Below, piece after piece: positions 25,022-33,767 of a stretch of DNA of 48,331 nt. The notes under the pieces are model-generated. The model worked only from the letters and a program-made list of their open reading frames with translations. It did no database searches and was not told the origin of the DNA. Position numbers and translations under genes: made by a program. Positions within the stretch are counted from its first letter, which is position 1, and every line of letters begins with the position of its first letter. Source of the DNA: Candidatus Zixiibacteriota bacterium (GTDB lineage Bacteria; Zixibacteria; MSB-5A5; JAABVY01; JAHJOQ01); the NCBI GenBank assembly GCA_018820315.1, contig JAHJOQ010000011.1, forward strand, positions 1-48,331. Direction: 5' to 3'.

Positions 25022-25303
25022 TTAATATCTGCGGTAACCTTCGCCGCCGCCGCCTCTGCGTTCTCTGTTTCTCGGCGGACGAGCCTCGTCAACTCTCAGG
25101 GTGCGCCCTTCGAAATTCGAGCCATCGAGAGCTTCCTTCGCGGCTTCTGCCTCGGTCGAGCTACCGAGTTCAACAAAACCAAAACCTTTGCCTTCGATGA
25201 CGTTAACCGAACGCACTTCCCCGTAGGCGCCAAACAGCTCCTGAAGCTGTTCGTTGGTTACTGAATAGGCAAGATTACCAACGTAGAGCTTACTACCCTG
25301 CAC
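25022..25303 (-). CDS. RRM-type RNA-binding protein
   Basis: The 93-residue protein is a single RNA-recognition motif with RNP2 KLYVGNLAY and RNP1 GKGFGFVEL, followed by a short Arg/Gly-rich tail (RRGGGGEGYRRY). It resembles the cold-inducible Rbp proteins of cyanobacteria and other bacteria, which bind single-stranded RNA and may act as chaperones. The start is a GTG with GGAGG 5 bases upstream. It is transcribed alone, from a promoter at 25434-25462 that gives a leader of about 124 nt. Confidence 0.9.
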   Translation of the reverse strand: MQGSKLYVGNLAYSVTNEQLQELFGAYGEVRSVNVIEGKGFGFVELGSSTEAEAAKEALDGSNFEGRTLRVDEARPPRNRERRGGGGEGYRRY

Positions 25304-25433
25304 TCCAACCTCCGTGAAAGAATAGTTGTACTGTCTAATACTGTTTCATTCGGGGGCAGAAATGACGTCGGTTCTCTTGATCCGCCAGCGAAAACATTAT
25401 TAAACGAGCGTACCAAAGCATTAATGCACAGAT

Positions 25434-25462
25434 ATTTTAGCTCACAATGGCGATTCTGTCAA
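25434..25462 (-). promoter_or_regulatory. Near-consensus promoter of the RRM gene with long leader
   Basis: On the minus strand TTGACA (25462-25457) and TAAAAT (25439-25434) are separated by 17 bases. The predicted start near 25427 leaves a leader of about 124 nt before the GTG at 25303, long enough for thermosensor-type control like that of cold-shock mRNAs. Confidence 0.65.
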
Positions 25463-25543
25463 GGGGAAATTCTCGGAATTGGCAGCAGGAAAGAGAGTTA
25501 GGTGGCGGATTCTGACAGGGCAGGTGCTGTCATCCTCGCCTTC

Positions 25544-25710
25544 AGGCTTGTTGAGAAACCTTTGAAATCGTCATTGCGAGCGACCAGAGGGAGCGTGGCA
25601 ATCTCCGCATTTCAGGATAGCATCGATTGACATAGAGATCGCCACGTCGCTCGAAGACTCGCTCCTCGCGATGACGGGTTTTGTACTTGCAGGACTTCTT
25701 CAACAAGCCT
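25544..25710. repeat. MITE-like element (family B) with terminal inverted repeats
   Basis: AGGCTTGTTGA (25544-25554) and TCAACAAGCCT (25700-25710) are perfect 11-bp terminal inverted repeats. They enclose a long imperfect palindrome: CGTCATTGCGAGCGACC...GCGTGGCAATCTCC against GAGATCGCCACGTCGCTC...GCGATGACG. It has no coding capacity and lies in the 472-base gap between the RRM and doxX genes. The remainder of the gap holds the RRM promoter and nothing else recognised. Confidence 0.7.
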
Positions 25711-25775
25711 CTTCGCGGGAATGGCACGGTTGGACGGGAATGACATTGGTAGGTGTCGATGCGCGATCTGAGAGA

Positions 25776-26210
25776 TTACTTCTTGCCGAGCAATCCATCC
25801 ATCGAATACCTGCCCGGTCCGGCAATCAAGATGGCTGTGTAGGAAGCGAGATACATCAACGCCAGTTCTTTCTTACCGAAAGGATCATCGCTGTGGATCA
25901 CGAGCGCCGCCATTAGCATCGTAAACGCCAACGGAATCACAACTCCGCGTGTCAGCAATCCCAATATGAGAGCGAGTGAGCAGAAGAACTCGGCGGATAC
26001 GGTGAGTGAGAGAGAGAGTTGGCTGCCGATTCCGAGCGGGTCGGAAAAACTGGATGCACGCTCTGAGAAAGTCGTCAGCTTTCCCCACCCATGACCGAAT
26101 GCCATCGTCAAGCCGATGCAGACTCGCAGTATCAGTAAGCTGACTGATCCGGCAACCGATGTGTTTGTTATCTGCTTGCGACTCAGAAGCCAGTCTATCA
26201 CACTCTTCAT
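25776..26210 (-). CDS. DoxX-family membrane protein
   Basis: This protein of about 144 residues has four hydrophobic helices and the DoxX pattern: LLILRVCIGLTMAFGHGWGKL, then a PLGIGSQLSLSLTVSAEFFCSLALILGLLTR segment and IPLAFTMLMAALVIHSDDPFGKKELALMYLASYTAILIAGPG. The HSDDPF...K-E pattern is usual. DoxX proteins are linked to quinone/thiosulfate oxidation or redox stress in different bacteria. The role here is open. The ATG at 26210 follows GGATGG. It is flanked by two family B repeats in opposite orientation. Confidence 0.8.
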   Translation of the reverse strand: MKSVIDWLLSRKQITNTSVAGSVSLLILRVCIGLTMAFGHGWGKLTTFSERASSFSDPLGIGSQLSLSLTVSAEFFCSLALILGLLTRGVVIPLAFTMLMAALVIHSDDPFGKKELALMYLASYTAILIAGPGRYSMDGLLGKK

Positions 26211-26298
26211 CGACCCATCCTTCATGTGTAAGCGTTATTGAACGTGTTGCTATTACAAACAGAATCGATGCAGAATTGTTCATGCGGATATGTGGGTT

Positions 26299-26333
26299 GC
26301 GCAATGTCGTCAGGAAGGGGTTCCTGACGACGC
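26299..26333. repeat. Diverged REP-like hairpin, family A copy 5
   Basis: GTCGTCAGGAA-GGGG-TTCCTGACGAC is a perfect 11-bp hairpin that keeps the core of one half of the doublet. Confidence 0.6.
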
Positions 26334-26350
26334 AGTAAATACGCCCATCG

Positions 26351-26461
26351 TCGTCATCGCGAGGAGCGAGTCTTCGAGCGACGTGGCGATCTCTATGTCA
26401 ATAAAGGCTATTGTGAAAGGTTGAGATTGCCACGCTCCCGTTGGTCGCTCGCAATGACGAA
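26351..26461. repeat. Family B MITE-like copy, inverted relative to the one at 25544
   Basis: It begins GTCATCGCGAGGAGCGAG and ends GCTCGCAATGACGA, with the arms GACGTGGCGATCTC and GAGATTGCCACGCTCC between. TTTCCAACAGGCT about 10 bases past its right end corresponds to the terminal repeat of the 25544 copy. Confidence 0.65.
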
Positions 26462-26499
26462 TTCAAGGGCTTTCCAACAGGCTCTTTGTCTGGTGTGTC

Positions 26500-26585
26500 G
26501 AAACCACGCTCTGCGCTGTGCGCCTCGCTCAGTGGTTTCTAGCAACCGAGGTTATCAGAGTCGGTGCACATACATGTGCACCGAC
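26500..26585. repeat. Two hairpins after glnS, one a 26-bp perfect palindrome
   Basis: GAAACCAC (26500-26507) pairs with GTGGTTTC (26532-26539). GTCGGTGCACAT-AC-ATGTGCACCGAC (26560-26585) is a near-continuous palindrome just past the glnS stop. Neither has a U-tract. With the repeats to the left they fill the 386-base gap between doxX and glnS. Confidence 0.6.
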
Positions 26586-26596
26586 CATAATACGAT

Positions 26597-28348
<1,752 letters not shown>

Positions 28349-28639
28349 GGCCTTTCTCGATTCAGGAGAATGTTTATCGCTGCCGTATATTTCATAATGA
28401 GACAACCCGGCGGCTCTATTGTTCCAAGTGTCAGAGTACGAAGCTAATACAAATTGGTTGCTCCTTCAACCCCAATCTTCAGGACTCGGTAAGATATATC
28501 TCGGTTTTCGATTCGAGCATCCGATAACGTAAATACGACCGGAACAAATATTTGAGAAACCGGTTACAGCTTCACGAAGAGGGGCACACTCCGCGAACGA
28601 CATCCAGACAGTCAAAACATGTATTGTGAGGTGCTGGAA

Positions 28640-28921
28640 ATGAAGGCAATATGGAATGGTGCGGTGATCGCCGATTCCGAAGATACTGTCGTTCTTGCTG
28701 GCAGCAGTTATTTTCCGCCGGAGTCAGTAAAAAACGAATTCCTGAGAAAGAGCCTGAGAACATCAATATGTCCATGGATAGGCGAGGCCACGTATTACGA
28801 TGTGGTTGTAGATGGAGTTGCGGTGAAAGATGCAGCCTTGTCTTATCCGGACCCGAAACCGAAAGCAGTCTGTGTTCGAAATTACATAGCGTTCTTGAAA
28901 GGCGTGCAACTGGTTCTGTAG
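28640..28921 (+). CDS. DUF427 family protein
   Basis: This 93-residue protein matches DUF427 (MKAIWNGAVIADSEDTVVLAG, then YFPPESV, and TYYDVVVDG with AALSYPDPKPKA). These are small, mostly beta proteins of unknown reaction, often stand-alone. The ATG at 28640 has GAGGTG upstream. A start 21 bases earlier has none. The gap of about 290 bases to glnS shows nothing else. It ends 22 bases from the convergent response-regulator gene. Confidence 0.8.
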   Translation: MKAIWNGAVIADSEDTVVLAGSSYFPPESVKNEFLRKSLRTSICPWIGEATYYDVVVDGVAVKDAALSYPDPKPKAVCVRNYIAFLKGVQLVL

Positions 28922-28943
28922 TCAGTCAGCATACAGCAACGGG

Positions 28944-30314
28944 CTATTCGATTGTTGCGGAATCGCTCGTGATGTCGTACTTCTTCATTCTATAGATGAG
29001 CACATGACGTGGCATCTTCAAGTATTTGGCTGCTTTGGTTCTATTCCAACCGCAGTTGTTGAGGGCATCGACTATGATCTTCCGGGTCGCTTCGTGATAA
29101 GTCAGTCTTTCCGGCTGGAGACTCGTACGCTCCGACGCACCGCCCGGTTTTGACATATCGAAATCATCAGGCAAGTCGCGGATTGTCAATGTATCCTCAC
29201 CGCGCAAAATCACCATCCGCCCGATCAGATTCTCTAGTTCTCTGATATTGCCGGGCCAACTGTAGTTCGAGAGCGCTTCAACGAGGTCATCTTCGATACC
29301 GACAGGTTTGTCAGGACTATGCTTCCTCAGGAACTCCCTGATCAAAAGCGGTATGTCTTCTCTTCTCTCGCGAAGACTCGGTACATGCAGCGGGATTACA
29401 TTCAGTCTGTAATACAAATCTTCTCTGAACCTTCCGTTGTCGATCGACTTCTTGAGATCGACATTTGTCGCAGCGATCACTCTGACATCGATATTGATCT
29501 TTCTCTCCGATCCAACCGGCTCGATGACTCGCTCCTGCAACACCCGGAGAAGTTTCACCTGCAATTCGGTTTCGAGTTCGCCGATCTCATCGAGCATGAT
29601 TGTGCCGCCATCTGCGAGTTCGAATTTCCCTCTCTTATCACGGATAGCGCCGGTGAAGGCGCCTTTGACATGGCCGAACAGCTCCGATTCGATCAGGTCT
29701 CGTGGAATCGCGGCACAGTTGACTGCAACGTATTTCTTCGTAAGTCTCGGACTGAGATGGTGAATCTGCCGTGCAATCACTTCCTTGCCGGTGCCGGACT
29801 CTCCGGTCAACAGCACTGTAGCGTCATACGGCGCGATCTTCTCAACAGTTCTCATCAGCTCCTTGTATGATCTGGATACACCAACGATGTGCTTGAATTC
29901 GTCGCGCCCGCGCAGTTCTTCTCTGAGCTGCTTGTTTTCATCTTCGAGATTCCGAAACTTAAGAGCCTTTTCAATCGCCACGAAGAGCTCATCGTCATCG
30001 AATGGTTTCGTGAGATAATCAAACGCACCGAGTTTGACCGCCTTAACCGCCTGTGAAACGTCAGCGAACGCAGTGATGAGGATTACTTCGAGCTCAGGCT
30101 GGACTTTCTTTGCCCTCTCCAGAAGCTCGATGCCGTTCAGCTTCGGCATTTTCATATCCGTGAGAAGCACATCATAGCGGCTTTTGCCCAGCTCATCGAG
30201 CGCAACCTGCCCATCGGCAACGGCGGTCACATCAAACCCCTTGCGACGGAGCTTGAATTGAATCACGCGCCTTAGGGCGTCGTCATCATCTGCAAGCAAC
30301 ACTCTGACAGCCAT
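28944..30314 (-). CDS. NtrC-family sigma-54 response regulator (ZraR-like)
   Basis: The 456-residue regulator has a receiver domain with phospho-acceptor Asp53 (LLTDMKMP) and acidic residues 9-12. The AAA+ domain carries Walker A GESGTGKE, the sigma-54 contact loop GAFTGA and LDEIGELE. The C-terminus is a Fis-type helix-turn-helix (NNCGWNRTKAAKYLKMPRHVL). It should activate sigma-54 promoters when phosphorylated by the adjacent kinase. Its start codon shares a base with the kinase stop, so the two are co-translated. The divergent metal-efflux operon, with its sigma-54-like promoter, is the obvious target. Confidence 0.92.
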   Translation of the reverse strand: MAVRVLLADDDDALRRVIQFKLRRKGFDVTAVADGQVALDELGKSRYDVLLTDMKMPKLNGIELLERAKKVQPELEVILITAFADVSQAVKAVKLGAFDYLTKPFDDDELFVAIEKALKFRNLEDENKQLREELRGRDEFKHIVGVSRSYKELMRTVEKIAPYDATVLLTGESGTGKEVIARQIHHLSPRLTKKYVAVNCAAIPRDLIESELFGHVKGAFTGAIRDKRGKFELADGGTIMLDEIGELETELQVKLLRVLQERVIEPVGSERKINIDVRVIAATNVDLKKSIDNGRFREDLYYRLNVIPLHVPSLRERREDIPLLIREFLRKHSPDKPVGIEDDLVEALSNYSWPGNIRELENLIGRMVILRGEDTLTIRDLPDDFDMSKPGGASERTSLQPERLTYHEATRKIIVDALNNCGWNRTKAAKYLKMPRHVLIYRMKKYDITSDSATIE

Positions 30315-31387
30315 TATGTCTCCTCGGATGGCGGAAACGAAATTCTAACCTCGGTACCCTTTCCCGATTTGCTCTCGATCCGTATCGCGCCGCCGTGGTC
30401 GTCAACAATGCTCCTTGCGATCGCAAGACCGAGACCGGTGCCTGCCGACTTGGTAGTATAGAACGGTTCGAACACTTTCTCCAGATCAAGCTGGTCAATC
30501 CCTTGTCCCGAGTCTTTGACGACCAGTTCAACGCGGTCTCCCGAACCGACTGCGAGCTTCACCTGAATCGTCGAACCCGAATTTGACGCCTCCAGAGCGT
30601 TGAGCATGAGATTCAGCATTAATTGGTGGATTTTTTCGGCATCGCCTTTGATGTGAATACTATCTGTAATCACGACATCTGTTGCCACGCCTGCTGACTC
30701 AATTTGCGCATCGATTTGACGCAGACTTGCCACGACTGTTTTGCTGAGATTGATGCTTGTGAGTTCGGTCTTCCTCGGTCGCGCGAATGTCAGAAAGTCT
30801 CTAACCGTGCCGTCCACCCTCCTGATTTCCTTGAATGCAATCTCTCTGAATTCGTCCCTATCATTAGAGGGTGTAGTCTCGTCGGACATTATTTCGAGAG
30901 CGCCCTTGATCGAGGCGAGCGGGTTCTTGATCTCATGAGCAACTCCGGCCGCCATCCGGCCGATTGTCGAGAGCCGCTGCGCGCGTTCGAGTTCTAATTT
31001 GGTCTCACCGTGGCGACGGCGGATGTGCAGTTCCCGTTCGGTCAACGCTCCGGTCAGCAGAGCGATAGCAAAGTAGAAAACGATTTCGACCAGTTCACCG
31101 GAAAGATCAGTAGGATGCTGTCTGGGCAGAAAGATAAATGGCATCACTGCAGCCGATATGATTGCTGCAGTCACGAGTCCCCCTCGCACGCCGAACCAGA
31201 CAGCGGCTATCGCGATCGGGATATAGCAGAATCTGCCATGGATAGCATGTATCCAGCCTGCGTGGCCAAAGATATTCTCAAGTACCAGGCCGTAGTGGAT
31301 CGCAAGAGTCAACGCGACCAGCAGGCCGAGGAAACCTATCTTGTAATACTTGACTTTCAATGCTACTTTGGTCAGATCATCTCCCAT
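30314..31387 (-). CDS. Membrane sensor histidine kinase, partner of the sigma-54 regulator
   Basis: The 357-residue kinase has four N-terminal membrane helices (about 15-115) with almost no periplasmic loop. A short coiled linker leads to the HisKA domain with His151 (GVAHEIKNPLASIKG) and the HATPase domain (LNLMLNALEASNSG, DSGQGIDQ, FYTTKSAGTGLGLAI). The sensor region resembles DUF4118/MASE-like membrane sensors and lacks an obvious metal-binding loop, so the signal may be sensed in the membrane. Overlap with the regulator gene is 1 base. Its promoter is at 31396-31425. Confidence 0.9.
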   Translation of the reverse strand: MGDDLTKVALKVKYYKIGFLGLLVALTLAIHYGLVLENIFGHAGWIHAIHGRFCYIPIAIAAVWFGVRGGLVTAAIISAAVMPFIFLPRQHPTDLSGELVEIVFYFAIALLTGALTERELHIRRRHGETKLELERAQRLSTIGRMAAGVAHEIKNPLASIKGALEIMSDETTPSNDRDEFREIAFKEIRRVDGTVRDFLTFARPRKTELTSINLSKTVVASLRQIDAQIESAGVATDVVITDSIHIKGDAEKIHQLMLNLMLNALEASNSGSTIQVKLAVGSGDRVELVVKDSGQGIDQLDLEKVFEPFYTTKSAGTGLGLAIARSIVDDHGGAIRIESKSGKGTEVRISFPPSEET

Positions 31388-31395
31388 GCATCACA

Positions 31396-31425
31396 GTGAT
31401 AGTAAATTCTGTGCCAGAAGATCAA
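31396..31425 (-). promoter_or_regulatory. Candidate promoter of the kinase-regulator operon
   Basis: On the minus strand TTGATC (31425-31420) is followed after 18 bases by TATCAC (31401-31396), which ends 8 bases before the ATG at 31387. No Shine-Dalgarno is seen, so the message may be leaderless. Confidence 0.4.
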
Positions 31426-31483
31426 TACACTCGCCAGGGTCTCTCTATGATCTTTCCTGCATGTGTGTTGAAGGGGCCCAGAC

Positions 31484-31581
31484 ATCGTCATCTCTGAGAG
31501 CGAAGCGTGGCAATCTCCACGTTCACTATAGCTTTGATCGACATTGAGATCGCCACGTCGCTCCACTCCTCGCGATGACGG
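31484..31581. repeat. Family B MITE-like copy
   Basis: This is an imperfect palindrome starting CGTCATCTCTGAGAGCG and ending CTCCTCGCGATGACGG, with the internal arms GTGGCAATCTCC and GAGATCGCCACGTC. It lies in the gap between the divergent two-component and efflux operons, outside the putative regulatory boxes. Confidence 0.65.
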
Positions 31582-31678
31582 ATTTTGCGATGCGCATGAC
31601 CGTTTCAACCAGCCCGCGCGCAAGCCTCCTGCAAGGGCAACCTCTCGGATCTGTATCTCAGCTGGCAACTCTATCCCT

Positions 31679-31728
31679 CAATATTGAAGAAAAATGAACA
31701 ATATTCTGTACTCAATCAACAATATTCT
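31679..31728 (+). promoter_or_regulatory. Three phased CAATATT boxes upstream of the metal-efflux operon
   Basis: CAATATT occurs at 31679, 31699 and 31720, the last two within AACAATATTCT. The spacing is 20 and 21 bases, two helical turns. They lie about 80-125 bases upstream of the sigma-54-like promoter, where enhancer sites for NtrC-type activators are expected. Binding by the adjacent regulator is inferred. Confidence 0.55.
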
Positions 31729-31805
31729 TCACTCTACAGTTCCTCGATAGAATAGTAAATTCGTAACCCATTGATATACAACGGATATTGCAGCGATTCT
31801 TGTAT

Positions 31806-31821
31806 TGGCACGCTTGTTGAT
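31806..31821 (+). promoter_or_regulatory. Sigma-54-like promoter of the metal-efflux operon
   Basis: TGGCACGCTTGTTGAT closely matches the -24/-12 consensus TGGCACN5TTGCW. The GG at 31807-31808 is in place, and the -12 GC is GA here, at the right distance. The predicted start is near 31831, about 10 bases before the ATG. Confidence 0.6.
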
Positions 31822-31840
31822 CTTATGTCTTGGCGTGATG

Positions 31841-33223
31841 AGATACGCAATATCAAGAAGACTGGCCTCTGCATTAGTTTTGGCTCTCGCAGTCATCAAC
31901 TTCGGCTTGGCCGATACGAGTGCCGCGTCGGAGAAAGATGATGCGATGGCACTCGCGAGAGAAACCGGTTCCGGCTACTCCGATTCGAAGGCAGCGATGC
32001 TTCGACCGGGTGTATCACTCAACGATTTTCTCATCTACGGTGCACTCAACAATCCCGGTCTGAAGGCAGCTTATTACAATTGGGTTTCGGAGTTGGAGAA
32101 GGTCGCTGTTGTTGGAGGATTGCCTGATCCGACCGTCTCATACGGTTACTTCATAAAGAATGTCGAGACGAGAGTCGGCCCGCAGAACCAGCGTTTCGGG
32201 ATTAAGCAATCAATACCATGGTTCGGAACACTCGGGAAGAGGGGAGATGCCGCATTCGAGTTGGCACAGGCAGCGTATCAGAATTATCAGTCCGAAAAGC
32301 TGCGGCTTTTCTATAGTATCACCCGTGCCTATAACGATTACTACTATCTTGGAAGAAATGTCGAGATTGCGTCAGACAATTTGGAGTTGCTCAAACTCTG
32401 GGAGTCTGTTGCGACGACCAAGTACAAGGCTGGGATCAGTCCGTACGCCGATCTCATCAAGATCCAGGTGGAGCTCGGAAAGCTCGACGATCAATTGACA
32501 AGCCTGGAGGAGATGAAGCGACCGCTGGAGTACAAGCTTCGCTCGGCGTTAGGGCTTCCTGACTCGTTGCCCCTGCCTGCTCCGACCTCAATTGCAAACA
32601 GCGAGTTTATTGCAGAGAGAGATTCTGTAACGATCTGGGCGCTCCGGCACAATCCGAACCTGAATGCCCTAAATCATCTGTTGAGCAAGGAGAAAATAGA
32701 GATCAGCCTTGCGAACATTGCACGTCTGCCCAATTTCACACTGGGAGCCGACTACATAGAGACGGGCGAGGCAGTGAATCCGGGGCTCGCTGAGAGTGGA
32801 AAAGATCCATGGATGGTCAGTGTTAGTCTCAATGTGCCCATCTGGTTCGGCAAGAACAATGCCCGCGTCAGGCAGGCTCAGGCGCGCAGAGATGCCGCCG
32901 AGAACCGGCTCGCAGACTCCAGGAATCAGATCGAAGCATATATCAGCCGGGTGTTGTTCGAATATGAAGATGCTGTCAGGAAGATCGGATTGTATGAGGA
33001 TGGTCTGATTCCGAAGGCGGAACAATCTCTTAACGCATCCTATACCGCTTACCAATCTGGTGAATCAGATTTCCTGAACCTCCTCGACGCACAGCGCGAG
33101 TTGCTTGAATTTCAACTGAATCTCGAAAAGGCGAGAACTGACGCATCCACAAAACTAGCAGAAATCGAAATGACAATCGGAAAAGACATAAGTAACCCAA
33201 TCAGTAAATCTCCAATCAAGTAG
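31841..33223 (+). CDS. TolC-family outer-membrane efflux channel (CusC-like)
   Basis: The 460-residue precursor has a signal peptide (RLASALVLALAVINFGLADTSAA). Two TolC-type repeats follow with conserved features: GALNNPGLKAAYYNW, LPDPTVSYGYFI, IKQSIPWFGTLGKRGDAA, and in the second repeat WMVSVSLNVPIWFGKNNARVRQA and the coiled YQSGESDFLNLLDAQRELLEFQL. It should form the outer-membrane duct for the pump encoded downstream. The ATG at 31841 is preferred over a TTG at 31805 inside the promoter. It has no clear Shine-Dalgarno. It is the first of four genes separated by 16, 27 and 3 bases. Confidence 0.88.
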   Translation, partial: RYAISRRLASALVLALAVINFGLADTSAASEKDDAMALARETGSGYSDSKAAMLRPGVSLNDFLIYGALNNPGLKAAYYNWVSELEKVAVVGGLPDPTVSYGYFIKNVETRVGPQNQRFGIKQSIPWFGTLGKRGDAAFELAQAAYQNYQSEKLRLFYSITRAYNDYYYLGRNVEIASDNLELLKLWESVATTKYKAGISPYADLIKIQVELGKLDDQLTSLEEMKRPLEYKLRSALGLPDSLPLPAPTSIANSEFIAERDSVTIWALRHNPNLNALNHLLSKEKIEISLANIARLPNFTLGADYIETGEAVNPGLAESGKDPWMVSVSLNVPIWFGKNNARVRQAQARRDAAENRLADSRNQIEAYISRVLFEYEDAVRKIGLYEDGLIPKAEQSLNASYTAYQSGESDFLNLLDAQRELLEFQLNLEKARTDASTKLAEIEMTIGKDISNPISKSPIK

Positions 33224-33239
33224 CGAAAGGAAGACTGCT

Positions 33240-33740
33240 ATGAGAAAGTCCCAAATCATGATTCTGATGCTCTCTATGTTTGCTCTTCTTGCAGTATCTG
33301 CATTTGCAGGAGAGGTAAAGAAAGAGAGTGCGGAGAAGAAGCCGATCGAGCTGCATGCTCAGACTCTTTGTCCGGTGATGGGCGGCAAGGTTGATTCGAC
33401 GGCATATACAGATATTCAGGGACAGCGCGTGTACCACTGCTGCCCGGCATGCTCAAAGACTCTGAAGTCTGATCCTGACAAGTATTTCAAGAAGGCTGCC
33501 GCTGAAGGCGTGCTCTTTGAGAATGTTCAGGCGACCTGTCCGGTGTCGGGTAAGGAGCTCGGCGAAAAGAGCGTGTTCACAGATTACGAAGGCCGTCGCG
33601 TCTATTTCTGCTGTGAAAAATGCCCGGTGGAATTCGCCAAAGATCCGCAGAAATGTCTGGCCAAGCTCGATCAACCGGTAGAGACCGAAAAGGCGAGCAA
33701 AGCAGAGAAGACACAGAGTCACGAAGGACATGATCACTAA
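33240..33740 (+). CDS. Secreted double-YHS metal-binding protein
   Basis: The 166-residue precursor has a signal peptide (MILMLSMFALLAVSAFAG). Two YHS/TRASH-like repeats follow, each with CPVMGGK or CPVSGKE, a Y-x-GxRVY strand and a Cys-Cys pair (VYHCCPACSK; VYFCCEKCPV). The tail is acidic and His-rich (SHEGHDH). The paired cysteines suit Cu(I)/Ag(I) binding in the periplasm, so it may deliver metal to the adaptor or pump in the manner of CusF, to which it is unrelated. AAAGGAAG precedes the ATG. Confidence 0.8.
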   Translation: MRKSQIMILMLSMFALLAVSAFAGEVKKESAEKKPIELHAQTLCPVMGGKVDSTAYTDIQGQRVYHCCPACSKTLKSDPDKYFKKAAAEGVLFENVQATCPVSGKELGEKSVFTDYEGRRVYFCCEKCPVEFAKDPQKCLAKLDQPVETEKASKAEKTQSHEGHDH

Positions 33741-33767
33741 TATTTTGTTGCAGGTAGGGAGAAAGCG

